A stretch of DNA of 39,189 bases from Nocardioides gansuensis (GTDB lineage: Bacteria; Actinomycetota; Actinomycetes; Propionibacteriales; Nocardioidaceae), in the NCBI RefSeq assembly GCF_003076135.1, contig NZ_QDGZ01000015.1, positions 1 through 39,189 on the forward strand. The letters run 5' to 3'. The translations under genes were made by a program, and so were the position numbers. The notes beneath the pieces are model-generated. The model was not told the DNA's origin. It ran no database searches and saw only the letters and a list, made by a program, of their open reading frames with translations. Positions 32,628 through 39,189 of the stretch are shown piece by piece. Positions within the stretch are counted from its first letter, which is position 1, and each line of letters opens with the position of its first letter.

Positions 32628-33047
32628 GTGGTCCTAGAGGCGTTCCCCCACAAGACGGACCTGCTCACGGACGTCTCGGACTCAGGTGACGCCCTGGCCG
32701 ACCTGCGGACCTATCTGGCGAAGCTGTCGTTCTGCCTCGACTTCGGAGGTGCAGCCTCGACTGTCTCAGGGCCTATCGGCGACGCCATCGTGGACGAGGA
32801 GTTCGCCCACCTGTTCCGGTCGACCCTCGTGCGCGGACGCCGGCGCGCCTTCGTCGAGATCATCCTGCGTGGGCAGCAGCGAGGTCAGCTGCGTTCCGAC
32901 CTCGACGTGGGAGTCGTGGTCGACGCCCTAGACGGCGCCATCCACCACCGGTTGCTCGTAACCCAACAGCCGTTCGACCGACGTTTCGTCGACGCGCTGA
33001 CCCATTTCGCCGCCAGTGGTCTGCGCCTGCCGCACGAGGTGGAGTAG
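32628..33047 (+). pseudogene. TetR-family regulator, C-terminal ligand-binding part only
   Basis: The frame from a GTG at 32628 encodes about 139 residues of a TetR C-terminal domain: AFPHKTDLLTDVSDSGDALA, EEFAHLFRSTLVRGRRRAFV, GQQRGQLRSDLDVGVVVDAL, DGAIHHRLLVTQQPFDRRFV. The N-terminal helix-turn-helix and a proper start are missing, so it cannot bind DNA in the usual way. It is a truncated relic. Confidence 0.7.
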
Positions 33048-33199
33048 CCCTTCGCGCCGACGCCACAGTGGCTGCCCGATGGGACGAGTGGGCCGACTTC
33101 GTCCCGTTTCGTCTCGGTCTGCGGTGCGTGCGGTGGAACCTCGGTATCACCTCCAGCAGTCACGGCTGAGGTCAATCATTCCGAGCGAAGGAAATCGAC

Positions 33200-33650
33200 A
33201 TGACTACCAGAACCAACCTCGGCGAGGCAGAACCCGAGCTCTACAAGGCGGCGCTCGGCATGAGCCAGGCCGCCGACGCGGCAGCGATCGACGTCGGCCT
33301 CGGGCCTACTCATCGAGCTAGTCAAGCTCAGGGTCTCCCAGCTCAACGGCTGCGCTTTCTGCCTGCGCCAACACACCCGAGACGCCATGGCCAAGGGCGA
33401 GAAGACCGAGCGGCTGGCGGTGCTCCCGGCCTGGCGCGAAACCGCCTACTTCGACCCTGTAGAGCGCGGCGCCCTGGAGCTGGCCGAGCTCGTCACCGAT
33501 ATCGCCACCGCCGACCGTTCTGACCACTACCCCACGGGCGTCGCTGCCCTCACGGCTGACCAGGTGGCTGCTGTCACGTGGGTGATCATCGCAATCAACA
33601 CGCTGAACCGGGTAGCGATAACCAGCGGCTATCCCGTCAAGCCAGCTTGA
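33200..33650 (+). pseudogene. AhpD/carboxymuconolactone decarboxylase-like protein, frameshifted
   Basis: The ATG at 33200 has AAGGAAA upstream and encodes MTTRTNLGEAEPELYKAALG, then GMSQAADAAAIDVGLG. Near 33304 the protein continues in the +1 frame as LLIELVKLRVSQLNGCAFCL and RQHTRDAMAKGEKTERLA. The CAFC pair plus His is the AhpD-type redox/peroxidase motif. It then ends ITSGYPVKPA. One extra base in a GGGCC run explains the shift; otherwise the gene is complete, about 149 residues. It may be intact in the cell if the base is an error. The family reduces peroxides or handles hydroperoxide-linked thiols. Confidence 0.75.
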
Positions 33651-33905
33651 CGGCGTCACGCATGGCTCCGCGTCGTGTGCCGGTGAGACGTCTCCCACGG
33701 CAGCAGCCCGGCCAGGGTGTTGTCGAGGTGGTCGGTGGGACGCTCTCATTCGCGGCTGTCCAAGCTTCGGTTGGGGCTCTCTTATCGGACTGCGGCCCCC
33801 CGAGCACCGCTGGTGAGGTCGTGGCCCAAGACGGGATTGCCCGGCGGAAGAAGCTCTGCTCGCCCTCGCCGACACTTATCGCTCGAGGGTGAGGAGAACG
33901 GCAGC

Positions 33906-34234
33906 ATGAGTGGCGTGATCGTGGGGTGGACCCCCACAAGCGGTCGGTGACCGTCGAGGTCATCGACGAGCAGGAGAAGGTGCTGTGCACCGGCCGATTC
34001 AGGACGGCCACCCGGGACTACAAGGCGACGCTCGGGTATGTACGCCAGCAGTGCGCGGGGCACCGGTGGGCGATCGAAGGCGCTCAGGGTGTGGGTCGAC
34101 CGTTGGCGCAGCGGCTCCTCGCCGAAGGTGAGATGGTGGTCGACGCTTCGGCCAAGCTGGCGGCGCGGGTGCGGGTCTTCGACTCGGGATGCTCCGTCGT
34201 CAGGCGGAGGCGTCGACAGTCTCGTCGACTGTGA
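33906..34234 (+). mobile_element. IS110-family transposase, N-terminal fragment
   Basis: MSGVIVG from the ATG at 33906 continues, after one missing base in a G-run near 33924, as VDPHKRSVTVEVIDEQEKVL. YVRQQCAGHRWAIEGAQGVG and LLAEGEMVVDASAKLAARVR follow. This is the DEDD domain of IS110 transposases: the first Asp is in VDPHK and the Glu in AIEGAQG. It breaks off at VFDSGCSVV, before the rest of the DEDD domain and the Ser-containing C-terminal domain. The preceding 250 bases (33651-33905) hold no gene and may be the old element end. Confidence 0.75.
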
Positions 34235-34481
34235 CCGGCCGCTCACGGCGCCGTGGGGGATTGCAGGGGCGGCGGCGGGCCGACCGTGGGAAGACCCTCA
34301 ACCAGCCAGCCGCCGCGATCCCCAACCAAACCAGATTCAGTGCCGCCGAGGGCCATGCGCTGTTGGCTGCTGCGTTGATCATCAGCCCCAAACCACCGGT
34401 GATGTTGAGGGCGTAAGCCGTTCTCGAGCGCGCGGCTATCCGGCCGAGCGTTGTCAGCCCGTAGGCCAGAACGACCAGCAC
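34200..34481 (-). CDS. CBU_0592-like small membrane protein
   Basis: A 93-residue protein with two or three membrane spans: VVLAYGLTTLGRIAARSRTA, ITGGLGLMINAAANSAWPSA, ALNLVWLGIAAAGWLRVF. These fit the small CBU_0592 family. The GTG at 34481 is the first standard start, but the homologous frame extends upstream through ITDVSAHLAIEASGWLAA to an ATC at 34535 that has GAAAGG six bases upstream. The protein may be about 111 residues with a rare start or a mutated ATG. The tail is basic. It overlaps the IS110 fragment end on the other strand. Confidence 0.55.
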   Translation of the reverse strand: MLVVLAYGLTTLGRIAARSRTAYALNITGGLGLMINAAANSAWPSAALNLVWLGIAAAGWLRVFPRSARRRPCNPPRRRERPVTVDETVDASA

Positions 34482-34572
34482 AGCCGCTAGCCAGCCGCTG
34501 GCCTCGATTGCAAGGTGCGCTGAGACGTCCGTGATCGTGTGCCTTTCGGGAGATCTCGCGGCGGTGGTGAGC

Positions 34573-34692
34573 CTAGTCAGAGCTGGTAGCGCGAGTCGCG
34601 CCAGTCGAGAGAGCGGCCTTGAGCCCTTCGGCCTTGTCGATGTTGTCGAACCCTTGCTGCTCAGGGGTGGTGGCTCCGTTGTCGGATGTCAC
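34573..34692 (-). CDS. Possible 39-residue microprotein
   Basis: GTG at 34692 to TAG, encoding MTSDNGATTPEQQGFDNIDK and AEGLKAALSTGATRATSSD. It is polar and helical. It follows the second DUF202 gene by 23 bases on the same strand. No ribosome binding site is obvious, so this is weak. Confidence 0.25.
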   Translation of the reverse strand: MTSDNGATTPEQQGFDNIDKAEGLKAALSTGATRATSSD

Positions 34693-34715
34693 CGATCAGA
34701 CACCAGTGCCGAGAG

Positions 34716-35054
34716 TCACAGGACGACGAGCCATAGCCAGTGGCAGCTGAGGGCGCTTGTCACCAGGCTCAGCACCAACACGTCGATGACGGGGGGACGT
34801 ACCTGCCCTGTCCGGATCCCCTCAAGACTGCGTACATGGTGCGGTCTCCGTCGGAACGCAACAACGACTGCGATGCCCAGGTAGGCAACCGCCGAAGCAA
34901 CTCCAAGGAGTCCGCTGTGGTTGGCGGTCTTGAGGCTGATCGTGGCGACCACGAGGTAGCCGAGAATGGTGCGTGCCCACGCGAGACTTGTCCGCTCGGG
35001 CTGAAGTCCCAGATCGCGCTCGGGCGCGGCTGTGCGGTCTAGAGGCCGGGCCAC
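34716..35054 (-). CDS. DUF202 membrane protein (second of two)
   Basis: A 112-residue protein with the DUF202 pattern LGLQPERTSLAWARTILGYL followed by three hydrophobic segments. The GTG at 35054 overlaps the end of the preceding DUF202 gene by 16 bases, so translation is coupled. DUF202/YidH proteins are small inner-membrane proteins of unknown role; paired copies are common. Confidence 0.8.
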   Translation of the reverse strand: MARPLDRTAAPERDLGLQPERTSLAWARTILGYLVVATISLKTANHSGLLGVASAVAYLGIAVVVAFRRRPHHVRSLEGIRTGQVRPPVIDVLVLSLVTSALSCHWLWLVVL

Positions 35055-35425
35055 ACCATGAACCCCAACGCGCCCGCGGCCCCGAACAGGACGACGAGCA
35101 CAAGTATCGGAGCGAGCGATGAGAGCGGCAATGGCGCGCCATGCCGCAGTGCCCGCTCCACTCCGAGCCATCGGAACCCGGCACCCACGCTGAGGGCGGT
35201 GCCCCCCAGCAGCAGAAGAACAACGATGGCCTGGCGCAAGGGTGTTGGCCAGACTGAGACCATCACGGTGTCAGCGGCGACCGCGGTCGCGATGACAGCC
35301 AGCGCCGTACGGATCCAGGCCAGGAAGGTGCGTTCGTTGGCCAGCGTGAAGCGCGGGTCCGGCTCATCGCCCCCACCGAGCAGGAACCGACGAACTCTGA
35401 AGCCCGCACGGGGCGTATCGGTCAT
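35039..35425 (-). CDS. DUF202/YidH membrane protein (first of two)
   Basis: A 128-residue protein containing DPRFTLANERTFLAWIRTAL, the DUF202 signature, then three membrane spans (about 35-58, 64-84, 100-122). The ATG at 35425 has GAGGAG upstream and lies ten bases after the FGE stop, in the same operon. The role is unknown. The first 25 residues are polar and cytosolic. Confidence 0.85.
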   Translation of the reverse strand: MTDTPRAGFRVRRFLLGGGDEPDPRFTLANERTFLAWIRTALAVIATAVAADTVMVSVWPTPLRQAIVVLLLLGGTALSVGAGFRWLGVERALRHGAPLPLSSLAPILVLVVLFGAAGALGFMVWPGL

Positions 35426-35434
35426 GTGCGCTCC

Positions 35435-36394
35435 TCACGCGTCTTTCGCACAGCGGAAGCCGATGTTTCCGCTGCACGAACTGGGGTCGTTGTTGGTCCG
35501 CGCGGCCACGCGGTACCGGTTGCAGTAGGACGCGTGGCAGAGATACGAACCGCCGCGCATGACGCGCAGCTCACCGTCCTTCGGTCCGCGGGGATCACGC
35601 GTTCCGTTGGGGGCGTGGTTCGTGGTCCACCAATCGGCGCACCACTCCCACACATTGCCGGCCACGCCATAGAGGCCGAATCCATTGGGTTCATAGCTCT
35701 CGACGGGCGCCGTCCCCCGGTATCCATCCTCGGCGGTGTTGCGGGTGGGGAACGAGCCCTGCCAGATGTTGCACCGGTGTCGCCCGTCGGGTGTGAGCTC
35801 GTCACCCCAGGCGTACTGCTTGCCCTCGAGCCCTCCTCTGGCGGCGTACTCCCACTCAGCCTCGGTCGGAAGTCGCAGCCCGGCCCACGCGCAGTACGCC
35901 AAGGCGTCGTTGTGGTCGACGTGGACGACCGGGTGGTCTAGCCGGTCATCCACGTCGCTTCCTGGTCCTTCCGGTGCTGCCCAGAAGGCGCCGTCGACCC
36001 GGCACCACCACGGCACGGCCGCCGGCCGCTGGGCCCCGCGGCGCAGGTGGGAGGGCAGGAACGAGGCGAAGACGTAGGACCAGCCGAAGCGCTCCGCACC
36101 CGTCCGGTACCCCGTGTCCCGGACGAAATCGCCAAACTCGGCGTTGGTGACCGTGTGCCGGCTGATCCAGAACGACGACAGGGTCACCGTGCGCTCGGGG
36201 CCCTCGCCGTCCCCGTGGTTGGCGTCCGAGTCCTCGGACCCCATCCGGAAGGAACCTCCTTCGAGCATGACCAGGGCATCCGTTGGCGGGGCGTTGCCCC
36301 GCCCCGCCAACGGATGGATCGTGGGGAGAGTAGCCGTGGGCGCGATCACCGAGCTAGCGTGCGCGCCGCCCGGCGCGCAACAGGGGGAACCCAT
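35435..36394 (-). CDS. Formylglycine-generating enzyme (sulfatase-activating)
   Basis: An aerobic, copper-dependent oxidase that converts the active-site Cys of type I sulfatases to formylglycine. The 319-residue protein starts MGSPCCAPG. The fold is marked by LEGGSFRMGS, FWISRHTVTNAEFGDFV, LRLPTEAEWEYAARGG and GNVWEWCADWW. The catalytic pair is Cys286 and Cys291 in GGSYLCHASYCNRYR; the spacing of five equals that of the characterised Streptomyces enzyme. Cys307 and Cys315 lie at the C-terminus. The ATG at 36394 has GGAGG eight bases upstream and lies 17 bases after the sulfatase stop, so sulfatase and activator are co-expressed, as in Mycobacterium tuberculosis (atsA and Rv0712). A 15-bp inverted repeat lies in its N-terminal linker. 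Confidence 0.93.
   Translation of the reverse strand: MGSPCCAPGGAHASSVIAPTATLPTIHPLAGRGNAPPTDALVMLEGGSFRMGSEDSDANHGDGEGPERTVTLSSFWISRHTVTNAEFGDFVRDTGYRTGAERFGWSYVFASFLPSHLRRGAQRPAAVPWWCRVDGAFWAAPEGPGSDVDDRLDHPVVHVDHNDALAYCAWAGLRLPTEAEWEYAARGGLEGKQYAWGDELTPDGRHRCNIWQGSFPTRNTAEDGYRGTAPVESYEPNGFGLYGVAGNVWEWCADWWTTNHAPNGTRDPRGPKDGELRVMRGGSYLCHASYCNRYRVAARTNNDPSSCSGNIGFRCAKDA
36278..36315. repeat. Perfect 15-bp inverted repeat inside the FGE gene
   Basis: ATCCGTTGGCGGGGC (36278-36292) and GCCCCGCCAACGGAT (36301-36315) form a perfect stem with an 8-base loop. It encodes part of the variable linker (IHPLAGRGNAPPTDA) ahead of the catalytic fold, starting about 27 codons after the start. It could slow ribosomes, act as an attenuator or be an inserted repeat. 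Confidence 0.8.
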
Positions 36395-36411
36395 CCTTGG
36401 CCCTCCGATCC

Positions 36412-38775
36412 TCAGTGGGAAACGTAGATCCGCTGGCGGCGCTGTGCTTCGTTCTCGTCCCCGCTGCGTGGAGTCGGGCCGTCGAGGTCTATCCGCACCG
36501 TGTGCACCGTCCCCGAGAAGGCGTTGTCGACGGCGGGGTAGTCCTCAGACACAGGGGTACCGAGGTCGACGCCGACATCGAGGGTCTCGTCGAAGGAGAA
36601 GTAGTACGGGATGGTCTTCTCCACCCGTCCCGCAGCCACCTTCGCTCCGTCGACGACCAGGAAGACGTTGCCGCCCAGGCCGTGGCCGTCGCCGTCGTAG
36701 TCGAACTCCATGCGTACCTCGTGCCGCCCCGGCGTGAGCACCTCGTCGGCACCAACGATGTAGTGGGTCAGGTCGAAGTAGTTGTAGTCGTAGCGGATCC
36801 GGCCATCAGCGCAGTACAGCGACCAGCCGCCGAAGCGTCCGCCCTGCGCCACGATCACGCCTGCGGCACCGGTCTGGGGGATCTCGACATCGGCAGTGAT
36901 GCTGTGCGAACGGTTCTTGACGTTGGGCGTGGTCTCCTCGGTGAAGCGCCGCATGCCACCGCGGTAGGTCACCGACTGGCGATCGCCGAGGAGATCGATG
37001 CGGCCGGCCAAGGTGGGGTTCTCGCGCTCGGTGACGCGCGGGTCGAGCGGGAACACCTGGTACTTGGCTGCCTCGATCAGGAACAGGTCCTGCAGTTCCC
37101 GGAGCCGATCCGGGTGCTCGGCTGCCAGATCGTTCGCCTGCGAGAAGTCCGTGTCGACGTGGTAGAGCTCCCAGACGTCGTCCCTGAAGCTCCGCCCACC
37201 CTCGGGGATCATCTCCCAAGGAATGCCGTGCCGGGTCACCGCCATCCAGCCCTCATGGTAGATGCCGCGGTTACCGCACATCTCGAAGTACTGCGTACGG
37301 CGCCGGTCAGCGGCGCCGGCGTCGTCGAAGGTGTAGCGCATGCTCGAGCCCTCGATCGGCTTCTGGGCTACCCCGGCTACTGAGGTGGGCTGCGGGATGC
37401 CGGCGCAGTCCAGCACCGTGGGCAGGATGTCGATGACGTGATGGAACTGGTGCCGGACTGCGCCCCGGTCGGCGACGGCGGCTGGCCAGTGCACGATGAG
37501 TCCGTCGCGGGTGCCGCCGAAGTGGGAGGCGACCTGCTTCGTCCACTGGAACGGTGTGTTCATCGCGAGTGCCCAACCCACCGGCGCGATCGGATAGGTC
37601 TCCGGGCCGCCGATCCGGTCCAGGTCCTCGAGCATGGACTCCGGGTCGTCGACGATGCCGTGGCCCAGCCGGTGCTCGACTGTGGTCCCCTCGATGCCGC
37701 CCTCGCCCGAGGCGCCGTTGTCACCGAGCAGATAGATGAACAGGGTGTTGTCCAGCTCCCCGAGCTCCTCGAGTGCCGTGACGAAGCGTCCAACCTGGTG
37801 GTCCGCGTGCTCGGTGAAGCCGGCGAAGGTCTCCATGAACCGACTGGCCAGCTGGCGCTGCGTGTCCGACAGCTGGTCCCAGTGCGGCACGGTGTCGGTC
37901 CAGGGCGCCAGCTCGGCGTCTTGCGGTACCACCCCGAGCCGCTTCTGCTCGGCGAGGGTGCGCTCACGCTGCTCGTCCCAGCCATGGTCGAACCGGCCCC
38001 GGTACTTCTCCTGCCACTCCGGCGCGACGTGGAGTGGCGCATGTGAGGCGCCGAACGCGAGGTAGGTGAAGAACGGGCGGTCGGGTGTCAGCGTGCGCTG
38101 GGTCTGCACCCACTCGATCGCCCGATCCGCCAGGTCCTCCGAGAGGTGATAGCCGTCCTCCGGGCGCCGGGTCGGTTCCACCGGCGTGGTGCCCTCGTAC
38201 AGCAGCGGGTACCAGTGGTTCATCTCCGCGCCCATGAACCCGTAGAAGGTGTCGAAGCCCTCGCCCGTGGGCCACCGGTCAAAGGGTCCCACCGGACTGA
38301 TCTCGCGAGGAGGTGTCTGGTGCCACTTGCCGAACGCGGCGGTGCTGTATCCGTTGCCCTGCAGGATCTGCGCCAGGGTGGCGGCCGACCGGGGGCGGAA
38401 GCCGTTGTAGCCCGGGGCAGAAGTGGCCATCTCGGTGGTGCCGCCCATCCCCACCGAGTGGTGGTTGCGGCCGGTCATCAGGGCCTGGCGGGTCGGCGAG
38501 CACAACGCGGTCACGTGGAACCGGGAGTACCGGAGCCCACCGCTGGCGAGCGCCTCGGCCGTCGGCATCCTGCACGCGCCGCCGAAGGCGCTGGAGGTCC
38601 CGTAGCCCAGGTCGTCCATGACGACGACCACGACGTTCGGTGCTTTCGGTGGAGGGGAGATCGGGCGAACCGGTTCGAAGGCAGCGGTCTGGTCTTCGAT
38701 GCCGAGAGCGGTGGTAACTACCTGGGCCTGGTCGGGCTCGGGCAACACGTGCCGCTCGGCCTGGAAACGACTCAC
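36412..38775 (-). CDS. atsA: AtsA-type arylsulfatase (type I, formylglycine)
   Basis: Hydrolyses sulfate esters. The 787-residue protein equals the length of M. tuberculosis AtsA (Rv0711) and has its layout. The N-terminal metal motif is VVMDDLGYGT, and the maturation site CSPTR lies at 92-96 with Cys92 to be oxidised to formylglycine, followed by LMTGRN. AAFGKWHQTP, YLAFGASHAPLHVAPEWQEK, LLGDNGASGEGG and a C-terminal beta domain (DGRIRYDYNYFDLTHYI) follow. No signal peptide is present, so it acts in the cytoplasm. The GTG at 38775 has GAGGAG eight bases upstream. The activator FGE follows immediately and a GMC oxidoreductase precedes on the same strand. The substrate is not determined. Confidence 0.93.
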   Translation of the reverse strand: MSRFQAERHVLPEPDQAQVVTTALGIEDQTAAFEPVRPISPPPKAPNVVVVVMDDLGYGTSSAFGGACRMPTAEALASGGLRYSRFHVTALCSPTRQALMTGRNHHSVGMGGTTEMATSAPGYNGFRPRSAATLAQILQGNGYSTAAFGKWHQTPPREISPVGPFDRWPTGEGFDTFYGFMGAEMNHWYPLLYEGTTPVEPTRRPEDGYHLSEDLADRAIEWVQTQRTLTPDRPFFTYLAFGASHAPLHVAPEWQEKYRGRFDHGWDEQRERTLAEQKRLGVVPQDAELAPWTDTVPHWDQLSDTQRQLASRFMETFAGFTEHADHQVGRFVTALEELGELDNTLFIYLLGDNGASGEGGIEGTTVEHRLGHGIVDDPESMLEDLDRIGGPETYPIAPVGWALAMNTPFQWTKQVASHFGGTRDGLIVHWPAAVADRGAVRHQFHHVIDILPTVLDCAGIPQPTSVAGVAQKPIEGSSMRYTFDDAGAADRRRTQYFEMCGNRGIYHEGWMAVTRHGIPWEMIPEGGRSFRDDVWELYHVDTDFSQANDLAAEHPDRLRELQDLFLIEAAKYQVFPLDPRVTERENPTLAGRIDLLGDRQSVTYRGGMRRFTEETTPNVKNRSHSITADVEIPQTGAAGVIVAQGGRFGGWSLYCADGRIRYDYNYFDLTHYIVGADEVLTPGRHEVRMEFDYDGDGHGLGGNVFLVVDGAKVAAGRVEKTIPYYFSFDETLDVGVDLGTPVSEDYPAVDNAFSGTVHTVRIDLDGPTPRSGDENEAQRRQRIYVSH

Positions 38776-38875
38776 GATGAGAACTCCTCGGAACTAGTTG
38801 ATGCGCGTTGCTGACGCAGTTGACGGTCAGCGTGATGAGACGCAGGGAATCGGACGAGGCGGTACATCGGCGACG
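38776..38875. promoter_or_regulatory. Gap before the arylsulfatase gene with a small inverted repeat
   Basis: GCTGAC and GTCAGC lie 10 bases apart around 38812-38833 in the 100-base gap between the oxidoreductase stop and the sulfatase start. A possible operator or the end of the upstream gene; weak. Confidence 0.25.
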
Positions 38876-39189
38876 TCACTGCTTCGTGATGAGGTTGCGG
38901 GGGTGGCCGGCCGGGTAGAGGGGCGAGTGGTCGCGGTGCCGGTAGTACGGCACGTCGGCGGCCGGCAGCGGGGTGTTGCCGAGGATCAGGTCGGCCGCCT
39001 TCTCGGCGACCATCATCACGGGGGCGTAGATGTTGCCGTTGGTGACGTAGGGGAAGACGCTGGCGTCGCAGACCCGCAGGCCCTCGGTGCCGTGCACCTT
39101 CATCGACAGCGGGTCGGTCACCGTCATCTCGCCGGTGCCCATCGCCGCGGTGCAGGAGGGGTGCAGCGCGGTCTCGGCGTCCTGGCGCA
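38876..39189 (-). CDS. GMC oxidoreductase (choline dehydrogenase-like), C-terminal end, cut by window edge
   Basis: About 103 C-terminal residues of an FAD-dependent alcohol oxidoreductase. They include ETALHPSCTAAMGTG, with the active-site His of the HPSCTAAMG motif, LRVCDASVFPYVTNGNIYAP for FAD binding, and PVMMVAEKAADLILG. The tail ADVPYYRHRDHSPLYPAGHP is BetA-like. The start and FAD Rossmann fold lie beyond the right edge. It precedes the sulfatase on the same strand; choline oxidation and sulfate-ester release might be linked, but this cannot be shown here. Confidence 0.85.
   Translation of the reverse strand, partial: RQDAETALHPSCTAAMGTGEMTVTDPLSMKVHGTEGLRVCDASVFPYVTNGNIYAPVMMVAEKAADLILGNTPLPAADVPYYRHRDHSPLYPAGHPRNLITKQ

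Overview
The window is high-GC DNA with strong G/C bias at third codon positions, AGGAGG-type ribosome binding sites and GTG starts. It also encodes actinobacterial families: an AtsA/FGE sulfatase pair, CbtAB, DUF6299, NB-ARC/LuxR regulators and DUF202. It most resembles a soil actinobacterium of the Nocardioides/Rhodococcus type; the genus is inference. No rRNA, tRNA or CRISPR array was seen.

Left part (1-11504). Two minus-strand genes come first: a membrane sensor cut by the window edge and a GAF-GGDEF-EAL cyclic-di-GMP protein. The metabolic core follows, a long minus-strand cluster read from 10363 down to 2633: amidase, nitrile hydratase beta, alpha, accessory protein, CbtB, CbtA, a [2Fe-2S] ferredoxin-like protein, aldoxime dehydratase and an acyl-CoA/AMP synthetase. 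A divergent AraC-family activator sits at its head. Together they would convert aldoxime to nitrile, amide, acid and acyl-CoA. The hydratase carries the cobalt-type CTLCSC signature, and the embedded CbtAB genes look like its dedicated cobalt supply. Amidase, beta, alpha and accessory genes are joined by three ATGA overlaps.

Middle (11566-25797). A mixed housekeeping and stress region: a YihY/BrkB membrane protein, a histidine-rich 84-residue protein, a PfpI/DJ-1 protein, a secreted protein, a GGCT-fold protein, a DUF4396 membrane protein with a histidine tail behind a CsoR-like box, a 46-residue membrane microprotein, a Tat-exported animal-type haem peroxidase and a lipoprotein. Two paralogous NB-ARC/LuxR regulators then flank a frameshifted terC, which has a probable yybP-ykoY (Mn2+) riboswitch, and a GNAT acetyltransferase. 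Metal handling (Co, probably Cu and Mn) recurs through the window.

Right part (25798-34700) is a decay zone: IS256 and IS110 remnants, a TetR remnant, several frameshifted or stop-containing genes and long non-coding stretches, with a few intact genes (DUF6299 protein, a methyltransferase, small proteins). From 34716 to the right edge the DNA is dense again: two DUF202 proteins, a formylglycine-generating enzyme, a large AtsA-type arylsulfatase and the C-terminus of a GMC (choline dehydrogenase-like) oxidoreductase.

Single-base frameshifts recur in otherwise healthy genes (GGDEF-EAL start, acyl-CoA synthetase start, terC, AhpD-like gene). Either the assembly has indel errors or the locus is eroding; this affects several calls below.
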